DNA of 64,000 nt from Pseudonocardia hierapolitana (GTDB lineage Bacteria; Actinomycetota; Actinomycetes; Mycobacteriales; Pseudonocardiaceae), in contig NZ_VIWU01000001.1 in NCBI RefSeq assembly GCF_007994075.1, positions 4,774,001 to 4,838,000 on the forward strand, given 5' to 3'. Shown here piece after piece: positions 26,112 to 33,753 of the stretch. A program made the translations under genes and the position numbers. The first letter of the stretch is position 1. Each line of letters starts with the position of its first letter. Under the pieces are notes generated by a model. The model was given only the letters and a program-made list of their open reading frames with translations. It was not told the DNA's origin and did not search any database.

Positions 26112-27602
26112 TCAGAAGAGCAGGTGCACCCGCCGCGCCGCGATCGGCGCGCGGCGGGGGTCGGACGGGGGCAGCAGCGCCATGAGGCGGTCGTGCACCT
26201 CGAGGTCGTCGCGGCCGAGGGGGTGGACGGCGAACTCGGCGAGCAGGTCGACGTCGTCGCTCTCCAGCACGATGCCGCGCAGCCCGACCTCCAGCTCGGC
26301 ACGCAGCTCGCGGATCGCCGGGGCGTCCGAGCGCGGAAGCAGCGGCCCCGCGCATGTGCGCAGGGCATCGGCCAGGCGGTGGGCGCGGATCGCGCGGCGC
26401 GCGGCCTGGAAGTCGGTGTCGACGCTGGCGGCGAGCCGGTACGGGCGGGTGCGCAGGACGTCGGAGCCGATGAGACCGCGCAACCGGAGCACTTCGCCGC
26501 GGACCGTGGTGGGGTTGCCTTCCTCGCCGTAGAGCAGGAGCGCGAGCTGCTCGGCGGTGAGCCCGTCGGGATGCAGGGCGAGCGCGGTGAGCAGCTCGGC
26601 GGGGCGCAGCGTCAGCGGGATGGTCCGGCCGTCGAGGACGGCCGTCGGCGCGCCATCCCCGGTGAAGCGCAGCGACAGCGCCGAGCGCGGCCTGGAGGGG
26701 GTGCTGTGGTGCGGCGCGCGCAGCAGGTAGCCCTCGGCGAGCTGTTCCACCACCATCTCGCGGCCGTCGTCGAGGACGAGCCGGTCGACGCCGGGGTGCA
26801 CGGCCACCCGTTCCGGCCACACCCCGTACGGCTCACCCGCGACGATCCGGCCGGTCGCGGTGACCAGCGCGCCGGCCTGTCCGCGCAGGTTGGTGAGGTG
26901 GGGCATGTTGCGCAGGCGCAACCGCTCGTCCTCGATGGCGAGGCGTACGCGCAGCTGGTGCTCGGCGAGCTGGGCGGTGGCCGACACAAGCTGCTTCATG
27001 GCCGGGTGCACCGTGTGCAGGGGGCCGCTGATGTCGATGGCGCCGAGGATCGTGCCGGTGTCCGGGTCGTGCACGGGCGCGGCCGCGCAGGTCCACGCGT
27101 GGTAGGTGCGCACCAGGTGCTCCGCGGAGTGGATCGTCACCGGCGCGTCGACGGCGAGCGTGGTGCCCATCGCGTTGGTGCCGATGGCGGCCTCGGACCA
27201 CCGGGTGCCCGGCATCAGGCCGACCTCGTCGGCCGAGTTGAGCACGGCGGCGGCGCCCTCGCGCCACAGGATGGTGCCGTCGGCGTCGGTGACGAGCATG
27301 ACGTGCATGGCCTCGTCGGCGATGCTCACCAGGGTGCTGCGCAGCAGCGGCATCACCGCGTTGAGCGGGTGGGCAGCGCGCAGATGGGGGATCTCCGACT
27401 CCTCGACGACGACCGGGGGCGTGCGCCGGTCCGGGTCGACGTGCGCGGCGAGGCTGCGCTGCCACGACTCGGAGACGAGCGAGCGAGGTGCGGTGGGTGC
27501 CCGATCGCCTGCCAGCACGGCCTCGAACACCTGGTGCAGCAGGTGGGCATGGGCCGTGGGGTCGAACACTCCATCGATGGTCATCAGCACTCCGAGCGTC
27601 AT
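26112..27602 (-). CDS. GAF-domain transcriptional regulator (AcoR-like, winged C-terminus)
   Basis: A 496-residue regulator. The N-terminal half has a GAF-type sensor (about 70-220) with the segment PGTRWSEAAIGTNAMGTTLAVDAP typical of AcoR-type activators. The C-terminal part (about 330-430) has a winged-helix DNA-binding domain with LRPAELLTALALHPDGLTAEQL and TVRGEVLRLRGLIG, plus a tail of about 60 residues. There is no AAA+ sigma-54 domain. Such proteins often control aldehyde or alcohol dehydrogenase genes; none is adjacent here. An alternative ATG at 27584 has a better ribosome-binding site. It is divergent from the response regulator gene. Confidence 0.85.
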   Translation of the reverse strand: MTLGVLMTIDGVFDPTAHAHLLHQVFEAVLAGDRAPTAPRSLVSESWQRSLAAHVDPDRRTPPVVVEESEIPHLRAAHPLNAVMPLLRSTLVSIADEAMHVMLVTDADGTILWREGAAAVLNSADEVGLMPGTRWSEAAIGTNAMGTTLAVDAPVTIHSAEHLVRTYHAWTCAAAPVHDPDTGTILGAIDISGPLHTVHPAMKQLVSATAQLAEHQLRVRLAIEDERLRLRNMPHLTNLRGQAGALVTATGRIVAGEPYGVWPERVAVHPGVDRLVLDDGREMVVEQLAEGYLLRAPHHSTPSRPRSALSLRFTGDGAPTAVLDGRTIPLTLRPAELLTALALHPDGLTAEQLALLLYGEEGNPTTVRGEVLRLRGLIGSDVLRTRPYRLAASVDTDFQAARRAIRAHRLADALRTCAGPLLPRSDAPAIRELRAELEVGLRGIVLESDDVDLLAEFAVHPLGRDDLEVHDRLMALLPPSDPRRAPIAARRVHLLF

Positions 27603-27657
27603 CGCCCCAGGACCCGGCCATCATCGCCCAGGGCAGCACGGGCAGCAAGCGCGCCAG

Positions 27658-27686
27658 ACGTTGCGCGTGCAACGTACAGGCAACGT
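27658..27686. promoter_or_regulatory. Candidate operator between the GAF regulator and the response regulator
   Basis: ACGTTGC at 27658-27664, four bases, then GCAACGT at 27669-27675 form a perfect inverted repeat. A third half-site, GGCAACGT, follows at 27679-27686. It lies 56 bases upstream of the GAF regulator start and 60 upstream of the response regulator, so one factor could control both. Which protein binds is inferred. Confidence 0.45.
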
Positions 27687-27734
27687 CGCGGTTCCTAGCC
27701 TCTTCCCACCCGACCACGACAAGGGAGGGACCCG

Positions 27735-28466
27735 ATGACTGCTGACGCACTGCTCGACCGCCGCGCCGTGCTCGACACGGTGACCAGCGCCCCCACCACC
27801 ACCAGCCGGCGCACCGCTCGCATCCTCGTCGTTGACGACGAGGCCATCGTCCGTTTCGGGCTGCGCCAGCTGTTCGCGCCGGACCCCCACGTATCCGTGA
27901 TCGGGGAGGCCGCCACGCCCCGCGACGCGCTCGTGATCGCCGATCGATGTCCACCCGATCTGGTGATCCTCGACGTCGCTCTCGGCCGGGGCGACGCCGC
28001 GGGCGTGGAGCTCGCCCGGATGCTGCTCGAACGCCACCGCGGGGTGCGGGTGCTCGTGCTGACCGGCTGCCGCGACCGCGACGTCATGCTGCGGACCGTG
28101 CGCCTCGGCGTCCACGGCTACGTGCGCAAGGGCGCCGACACCGCCGACATCGTCCGCGCCGTGCACACGCTGCTGCGCGGCGAGAGCGTGTTCGACACCG
28201 GCGGTTCCGCCGGCTCCGCCGTCATGGACGTGCTGCGCGACGAGGACCGCCCACCGGTGCGCGGACTCGGCGGCGCGATGCTGACCGAGCGCGAGAACCA
28301 GGTGCTGCGCTTGCTCGCTGTCGGCATGTCCAACCGCGAGATCGGAAGGCGGCTCGTGATCAGCGAGGCCACGGTCAAGTTCCACGTGCGGAACCTGCGC
28401 GACAAGCTCGACGTGCGGCGGCGCACGGAGATCGTCTACACGGCGACGCGGCAGGGGATCGTCTAG
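27735..28466 (+). CDS. LuxR/NarL-type response regulator
   Basis: A 243-residue protein. The receiver domain (about 30-145) has the acidic pair in ILVVDDEA, the phosphoacceptor Asp in LVILDV and the switch Lys in YVRKGA. The C-terminal LuxR helix-turn-helix (about 178-240) reads LTERENQVLRLLAVGMSNREIG. All key residues are intact. No histidine kinase gene is adjacent; the nearest, at 33754, is 5 kb away and a pairing is only possible. Strong ribosome-binding site AAGGGAGGGA. Confidence 0.93.
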   Translation: MTADALLDRRAVLDTVTSAPTTTSRRTARILVVDDEAIVRFGLRQLFAPDPHVSVIGEAATPRDALVIADRCPPDLVILDVALGRGDAAGVELARMLLERHRGVRVLVLTGCRDRDVMLRTVRLGVHGYVRKGADTADIVRAVHTLLRGESVFDTGGSAGSAVMDVLRDEDRPPVRGLGGAMLTERENQVLRLLAVGMSNREIGRRLVISEATVKFHVRNLRDKLDVRRRTEIVYTATRQGIV

Positions 28467-28555
28467 CACTAAGGGCAAACCCTGAGACGAAATCGGGGAG
28501 CGCGGGACCTTTCGACCGATGTGCTGCCGGCCGCGCCGTCCATAGCCTGGTCTGT

Positions 28556-29197
28556 GTGATCGACGGACTGCGGCTGCTGCTGGACGGGGCGCTGGCATCT
28601 CAGTGGTTGTTGCTCGTGATCGTCGGGCTCGCCGTCGTCGACGCGCTGCTGCCCATGGTGCCGAGCGAGGCGCTGATCATCGCGGCAGGCGTGGGGGCGG
28701 CCGCAGGTGACCAGAGCCTGATCGCCGTGATCGCCGCGGCCTCGACGGGCTCGTTCATCGGCGAGTGCACGGCCTTCCTCGTCGGCCGCGGGTTCGGAGC
28801 CGCGGTGCGCGGCAGGCTCGCGCCCGGCTCGTCGCGGGCCGAGCTGTTCGCCCGCTCCGAGCGCGCGCTGACGACGCGGGGCGGACTCATCCTGCTGACC
28901 GCCCGCTACATCCCGGCCGGACGCACGGTGGCGGCGCTGGCCGCGGGGGCGAGCCGGTTCCCGGTCCGCCGGTACGTGGGCTACAGCGCGCTCGGGGCCA
29001 CCATGTCGGCCGCGTACGTCGCGATGCTGGGGTTCCTCGGCGGCGCAGCGTTCGCCAGCGACCCGCTCGTCGCACTCGCGGTGAGCCTCGGCATCGGCAC
29101 GGCGATCGGGTCGGTGGCCGGCCTGGTGCGGCGCCTGCGCTCCGGCACCGCGGCCGTGGTGGAGCGGGTGCCGATGCCGACGCCGGTCGCGGCCTGA
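28556..29197 (+). CDS. DedA-family (VTT domain) membrane protein
   Basis: A 213-residue membrane protein with the DedA fold: PMVPSEALIIAAG near the start, GSFIGECTAFLVGRGFG, then RGGLILLTARYIPAGRT, the conserved re-entrant segment with Arg and Pro. Two C-terminal helices follow. DedA proteins act in lipid flipping (undecaprenyl phosphate and others); the substrate here is unknown. It starts at GTG 28556. A long hairpin begins right after its stop. Confidence 0.85.
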   Translation: MIDGLRLLLDGALASQWLLLVIVGLAVVDALLPMVPSEALIIAAGVGAAAGDQSLIAVIAAASTGSFIGECTAFLVGRGFGAAVRGRLAPGSSRAELFARSERALTTRGGLILLTARYIPAGRTVAALAAGASRFPVRRYVGYSALGATMSAAYVAMLGFLGGAAFASDPLVALAVSLGIGTAIGSVAGLVRRLRSGTAAVVERVPMPTPVAA

Positions 29198-29296
29198 GAA
29201 TGTGTTCGAGAGAAGCGCGGAGCGGGCCGCCCGGGGCAGCCGGGATGCTGGATCGCTGGCATCTGCGGCCCACACGCGCGCTTCTCGAACACATTC
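29198..29296. repeat. 99-bp inverted-repeat element (MITE-like hairpin)
   Basis: Left arm 29198-29219 and right arm 29277-29296 match perfectly over 20 bases apart from a 2-base AG insertion on the left. Inside, GGGCCGC pairs with GCGGCCC and further short complementary pieces follow, so the whole unit can fold into one long hairpin. It starts one base after the DedA stop and ends 23 bases before the TetR start. It encodes nothing. Confidence 0.75.
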
Positions 29297-29319
29297 TTCG
29301 CGCCCCGTATCGTGACGCG

Positions 29320-29919
29320 GTGCCGAGCAAGCGCCTGACCCGCGAGGAGAGCCGCGCCCGCACCCGGGACCTGCTGCTGGAGGCGGCCGCGCAGCTGTTC
29401 GCGGAGCGCGGGGTGAACGGCACGTCGGTGGAGCAGATCGCCGAGCGGGCCGGCTTCACCCGGGGTGCCTTCTACGGCAACTTCGCCGACAAGCACGAGC
29501 TGGTCCGCGAGCTGCTGCAGCGGCGCACCGAGCGGGAGCTGGCAGAGGTGCGCGCCCTGACCGCGGGCGAGGGCGGCGACGAGCGGCTGCGGGAGTGGAA
29601 CCGCGAGCGGGCCGAGCACCTCGAGCAGTGGCTGGCGCTGCGCCTCGAGTTGCTGCTGCACGCGTTGCGGCACCCCGAGGTGCGGCCCGCCCTCGCGGAG
29701 CGCGAGGACATGGCCCGCGACGCGCACGCGCACGCCATCGCCGCCCGGTTCCGCACTCGCGGGGTCGAGCCACCCGCCGACCCGCAGCAGCTCGCGCTGA
29801 TCGTGCACGCGCTGGAGGACGGGTTGCTCCTCCAACGGATGCTCGCGCCCGACCGCCTGCCGGCCGACGTCGTCGTCGACGCGGTGGCGCTGCTGGACCG
29901 CCTCTGGACCCGCGACTGA
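29320..29919 (+). CDS. TetR-family transcriptional regulator
   Basis: A 199-residue repressor-type protein. The N-terminal helix-turn-helix reads ARTRDLLLEAAAQLFAERG, then VNGTSVEQIAERAGFTRGAFYGNFADKHEL, a textbook TetR DNA-binding domain. The C-terminal ligand domain is helical and not informative about ligand. It starts at GTG 29320. The amidase gene begins 43 bases after its stop, and that gap holds an inverted-repeat operator, so the amidase is the likely target. Confidence 0.92.
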   Translation: MPSKRLTREESRARTRDLLLEAAAQLFAERGVNGTSVEQIAERAGFTRGAFYGNFADKHELVRELLQRRTERELAEVRALTAGEGGDERLREWNRERAEHLEQWLALRLELLLHALRHPEVRPALAEREDMARDAHAHAIAARFRTRGVEPPADPQQLALIVHALEDGLLLQRMLAPDRLPADVVVDAVALLDRLWTRD

Positions 29920-29921
29920 CA

Positions 29922-29962
29922 ATACAGAGGCGTATCCAGATACAGCTCTGTATCTTCCTCGT
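29922..29962 (+). promoter_or_regulatory. Candidate TetR operator over a leaderless amidase promoter
   Basis: GATACAG at 29939-29945 and CTGTATC at 29948-29954 form a perfect inverted repeat around CT. Another half-site (ATACAG) lies at 29922-29927 and pairs with the same right arm. TATCTT at 29951-29956 fits an actinobacterial -10 (TANNNT), and six bases later is the amidase GTG, so the transcript could start at the start codon. A TetR dimer here would block the promoter. Confidence 0.5.
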
Positions 29963-31375
29963 GTGGACGAGATCTGGGGATGGACCGCGGCCGCGATCGG
30001 CCGGGCGGTCGGCGCGGGCGAGGCGACGGCGCGCGAGGTGGTCGAGGCGTGCCTCGCGCGCATCGACGATGTGAACCCGGCGGTGAACGCCGTCACCGTT
30101 CGGTTCGAGGAGGCGCTCGCCGACGCCGACCGGATCGACGCCCGGGTGCGGGCCGGGGAGCACGTCGGCCCACTGGCCGGGGTGCCGTTCACCGTGAAGG
30201 AGAACATCGACGTCGCCGGCTACCCCACGACGCACGGGGTGCCGCACTTCCGCGACGTGGTGGCGCCCGCGGACGCGCCTCCGGTGCGTCGGCTGCGCGC
30301 CGCGGGGGCGATCCCGATCGGGCACAGCAACATGCCGGACCTGGCGCTCGCCGGGAACACGACGGCGAGCCAGCTGTTCGGGGAGACCCGCAACCCGTGG
30401 GGGGACATCCGGACGCCGGGGGGCACCAGCGGCGGGGACGGTGCGGCGGTCGCGGCGGGGATGGTCCCGCTGGGTCTGGGCAACGACTCCGGCGGGTCGG
30501 TGCGGCTGCCCGCGATGTTCTGCGGGGTGGCGGCCCTCAAGCCGAGCTACGGCGGCATCGCCCAGGACCACCGCGTCGGAGGGGCGGACCCGACGCTGGC
30601 GTCGCAGCTGTTCCCGGTCGACGGGCCGATCGCGCGCACGGTCGAGGACCTGGAGCTCGCCTTCGACGCGCTCTCCGGGGCCGACCCGGCCGATCCGCGC
30701 TCGGTGCCGAGGGCGGCGGGAGCCCCGCTGCCCCGCCGCGTTGCGCTGTGCACCGACCCGGCAGGGCTCGGTGTCGACCCGCAGATCCGTGCCGAGCTCG
30801 CGAGGGCGGCCGTGGCGCTCTCCGATGCGGGCTACGAGGTGGTCGAGGCCGATCCGCCGCAGATCGCCGAGGCGCTGACGGCCTACGGCACGCTGATCAC
30901 CGCGGAGTTCGGGCTCCGCTGGCCGTCGATCCGGCGCCTGCTCACTGAGGAGTCGGCGCAGCACATGGAGCTCTCGATGGCGCAGCGGCCACCGGCCGAC
31001 CTGGAGGGCTACCTCGCCGCGACGGCCACCCGGTTCGGGGCGATGCGGGCCTGGGACGCGTTCTCCGAGCGCTATCCGCTGGTTCTCGGGCCCGTCTACA
31101 CCGAGCGTCCGTTCGACGTCGACCCGTTCGACGCCGACCACGGGCTGCGGGCCATGCTCGGGATGCGGCTCTGCACGGCCACCACCTGTGTCGGCGTGCC
31201 TGCCGTGGCCGTCCCCACCGGCGTGGTCGACGGGCAGCCGCTCGGCGTGCAGCTCATCGGCCCACGCCATCGTGAGGAAGTCTGCCTCACCGCGGCCCGC
31301 GAGGTCGCGGCCCGCCTCCCGGTCGCGACCCCGGTCCGCATGCCCCGCATCGCCGCACCGGGTGGCTGGTCCTAA
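29963..31375 (+). CDS. Amidase (amidase signature family)
   Basis: A 470-residue enzyme with the Ser-cisSer-Lys triad: Lys79 in FTVKENIDVAG, cis-Ser156 in GGTSGG and nucleophile Ser179 in DSGGSVRLPA, with spacing equal to GatA. The remaining fold features (PAVAVPTGVVDGQPLGVQLIG near the end) are typical. It is a stand-alone amidase, not GatA, because no gatB/gatC are near. The substrate is unknown; regulation by the upstream TetR is likely. Its TAA overlaps the phosphofructokinase TAG on the opposite strand. Confidence 0.93.
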   Translation: MDEIWGWTAAAIGRAVGAGEATAREVVEACLARIDDVNPAVNAVTVRFEEALADADRIDARVRAGEHVGPLAGVPFTVKENIDVAGYPTTHGVPHFRDVVAPADAPPVRRLRAAGAIPIGHSNMPDLALAGNTTASQLFGETRNPWGDIRTPGGTSGGDGAAVAAGMVPLGLGNDSGGSVRLPAMFCGVAALKPSYGGIAQDHRVGGADPTLASQLFPVDGPIARTVEDLELAFDALSGADPADPRSVPRAAGAPLPRRVALCTDPAGLGVDPQIRAELARAAVALSDAGYEVVEADPPQIAEALTAYGTLITAEFGLRWPSIRRLLTEESAQHMELSMAQRPPADLEGYLAATATRFGAMRAWDAFSERYPLVLGPVYTERPFDVDPFDADHGLRAMLGMRLCTATTCVGVPAVAVPTGVVDGQPLGVQLIGPRHREEVCLTAAREVAARLPVATPVRMPRIAAPGGWS

Positions 31376-32397
31376 CCGAAGAAGACCTCGGCCTCGGCGT
31401 ACAGGGCGGGGTCGACGACCTTGAGCTCCTTCGTGGCCTCCGCCAGCGGCACGGTGACGATGTCGGTGCCGCGCAGCGCGGTCATCTGCCCCCACTTGCC
31501 CTCGTGGACGGCGTCGATCGCGTGCAGGCCGAAGCGGGTGGCGAGCCAGCGGTCGCGGGCGGTGGGGGTGCCGCCGCGCTGGACGTGCCCGAGCACCGTG
31601 GTGCGGGCCTCCTTGCCGGTGCGCTCCTCGATCCGGTGGGCTAGCCAGTCGCCGATGCCGCCGAGCCGGACGTGGCCGAACGCGTCCTTGTCGCCGCTCT
31701 GCAGCACCTCCTCGCCGTCCTTGGGCTTCGCGCCCTCGGACACGACGATGATCGGCGCGTAGTCGAGCTGGAACCGCGACTCCACCCACTGGCAGACCTG
31801 GTCGAGGTCGAACCGCACCTCGGGGATGAGGATCGCGTTGGCACCGCCCGCCATGCCCGAGTGCAGGGCGATCCAGCCGGCGTGCCGCCCCATCACCTCG
31901 ACGATCAGCGCGCGGTGGTGCGACTCCGCCGTGGTGTGCAGGCGGTCGATGGCGTCGGTCGCGATGTTGACGGCGGTGTCGAAGCCGAAGGTGTAGTCGG
32001 TGCCGGAGAGGTCGTTGTCGATCGTCTTGGGCACGCCGACGACGTTGACGCCCATCTCGTGCAGCTTGGTGGCGACGCCGAGGGTGTCCTCACCGCCGAT
32101 CGCGATGAGGGCGTCGACGCCGAGGTTCTGCAGGTTGCGGCGGATCTTCTCGACGCCGCCCTCCACGGCGAACGGGTTGGTGCGCGACGACCCGAGGATC
32201 GTGCCGCCCCGGGGGAGGATGCCGCGCACGCTGGGGATGTCGAGCGGCCGGGTGAGCGCCTCGAGCGGGCCGCGCCAGCCGTCGCGGAATCCGAGGAACG
32301 AGTACCCGTACTCCGGCACGCCCTTGCGGACGATCGCCCGGATGACCGCGTTCAGTCCGGGGCAGTCCCCGCCCCCGGTGAGCACGCCGACGCGCAT
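31372..32397 (-). CDS. pfkA: 6-phosphofructokinase, predicted pyrophosphate-dependent
   Basis: A 341-residue group III phosphofructokinase. It begins MRVGVLTGGGDCPGLNAVIR; the ATG at 32397 follows GGAGAGG. The phosphoryl-donor site reads GGED with Asp104, and the following loop PKTIDND has Lys124. ATP-dependent enzymes have Gly at both places (GGDG, PGTIDND); Asp104 plus Lys124 is the signature of pyrophosphate-dependent enzymes, known for example in Amycolatopsis methanolica. Catalytic Asp in TIDND and the MGRHAGWIA block are intact. The donor specificity is inferred from these residues. Confidence 0.92.
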   Translation of the reverse strand: MRVGVLTGGGDCPGLNAVIRAIVRKGVPEYGYSFLGFRDGWRGPLEALTRPLDIPSVRGILPRGGTILGSSRTNPFAVEGGVEKIRRNLQNLGVDALIAIGGEDTLGVATKLHEMGVNVVGVPKTIDNDLSGTDYTFGFDTAVNIATDAIDRLHTTAESHHRALIVEVMGRHAGWIALHSGMAGGANAILIPEVRFDLDQVCQWVESRFQLDYAPIIVVSEGAKPKDGEEVLQSGDKDAFGHVRLGGIGDWLAHRIEERTGKEARTTVLGHVQRGGTPTARDRWLATRFGLHAIDAVHEGKWGQMTALRGTDIVTVPLAEATKELKVVDPALYAEAEVFFG

Positions 32398-32591
32398 GGC
32401 TCGTGACCTCTCCATCGATGCAGAAGGTGGCGAGTGCGTCACGCTATCGGCAGGCCCGGCTCACCGCGACGGCGCCACCCGCTCCGCCTCCTCAGGCTCG
32501 GCGTGACGAGCCCGGCGGACACGCACAGTTCGCTCGTGTGGCGCATTGTGCTCGCGAGTAGCGTGTGGGGATTCCTCGAACCGGGGTGGCT

Positions 32592-33752
32592 ATGGGCGCG
32601 CAGCGGTGGCTCGGTGTCGGACAGGCGAAGGGTTCCGAGCCGGAGGCGGGAGCACGAGCGGCAGACCGCGCACTCGTGCACGCGGACGCGAAGCTGCTGG
32701 TCGTCTTCTGCTCCGAGGCTCTCGACCCGGTCGCCGTCCTCCGGCAGGTCGACGCGCGGTCCGGCGGCGTGCCCCTGATCGGGTGCTCGACGTCCGGCGA
32801 GATCGCGCCGAACGGCTCGGGCGAGGGGAGCGTCGTGGTCGCGGCGCTGGGCGGTGACGGCTTCTCGATCCGCACGGCGGCGGCCGGCTCGGCGTCGCGC
32901 GACCTCCGGGCCGCGGGGGCGACGACGGCCCGCTGCCTGACGGGTCTGGAGGAACGACCGCACCGCGTCCTGCTGCTCCTCACCGACGGCCTGGCAGGCG
33001 ACCAGCGGGAGATCCTGCGCGGCGTCTACCGGGTGCTCGGGGCGGGCGTGCCGCTCGTCGGGGGGTGCTCGGGCGCCGAGGGGGTGGCGCGGACGTTCCA
33101 GATGCACGGCGACCAGGTGCTGACCGACTCGGTGGTCGCGGCCGCGATCGGCTCCGACGCGCCGCTGGGGATCGGGGTGCGCCACGGGTGGCGGAGGGTC
33201 GGCGATCCGATGCTCGTCACGAGCAGCGGCGGCAACCGGGTCCACACGCTCAACGGGCGGCCTGCGCTGGACGTGTACCTGGAGCGTCTCGGCGCGCCCG
33301 CCGAGGCAGGTACCGACGAGGAGGAGTTCGCCAGGCTCGCACTGGTGCACCCCCTCGGGCTCGACCACCGCGACGGTGAGGAGGAGATCCGGCTCATCGC
33401 AGGCGGCGACTTCGCCGACCGGTCACTCGTGTGCATCGCCGAGGTGCCGCAGGCAGCGCTCGTCTGGCTCATGGAGGGTGACGCCGAGTCGGTCCGGTGG
33501 GCAGGCGGCGCCGCGTGCAGCGATGCGCTCGCGGCGCTCGGTGGCCACCCGCCGCTCGGCCTGCTGGCGTTCGAGTGCGTCGGCAGGCGTCCTGTGCTCG
33601 GCCAGGAGGGGGCCCAGGTGGAGATCGACGAGATCACGAAGTGCTCCGGCGGCGCACCGGTTGCCGGCTTCTACACGTACGGGGAGATCGCCCGCGAGCA
33701 GGGGGTGATCGGCTTCCACAACCAGACCCTCGTCGTCCTCTCGGTCGCCTGA
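32592..33752 (+). CDS. FIST-domain sensory protein
   Basis: A 386-residue protein with FIST N and FIST C domains, thought to bind small ligands, perhaps amino acids. N-domain: LLVVFCSEALDPVAVLRQV and PLIGCSTSGEIAPNG. Middle: VPLVGGCSGAEG. C-domain: HPLGLDHRDGEEEI and, at the end, GAPVAGFYTYGEIAREQG with FHNQTLVVLS, all typical. It is soluble. The ATG at 32592 is preferred over a GTG nine codons earlier. Its stop is one base before the start of the histidine kinase gene, so it probably supplies that kinase with a sensory input. Confidence 0.88.
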   Translation: MGAQRWLGVGQAKGSEPEAGARAADRALVHADAKLLVVFCSEALDPVAVLRQVDARSGGVPLIGCSTSGEIAPNGSGEGSVVVAALGGDGFSIRTAAAGSASRDLRAAGATTARCLTGLEERPHRVLLLLTDGLAGDQREILRGVYRVLGAGVPLVGGCSGAEGVARTFQMHGDQVLTDSVVAAAIGSDAPLGIGVRHGWRRVGDPMLVTSSGGNRVHTLNGRPALDVYLERLGAPAEAGTDEEEFARLALVHPLGLDHRDGEEEIRLIAGGDFADRSLVCIAEVPQAALVWLMEGDAESVRWAGGAACSDALAALGGHPPLGLLAFECVGRRPVLGQEGAQVEIDEITKCSGGAPVAGFYTYGEIAREQGVIGFHNQTLVVLSVA

Positions 33753-33753
33753 G

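Noticed and set aside
28499..28518. DevR/DosR-like box (GGGACCTTTCGACC) after the response regulator gene
   Set aside because: Only one imperfect match, and the regulator's recognition helix does not resemble DevR; likely chance.
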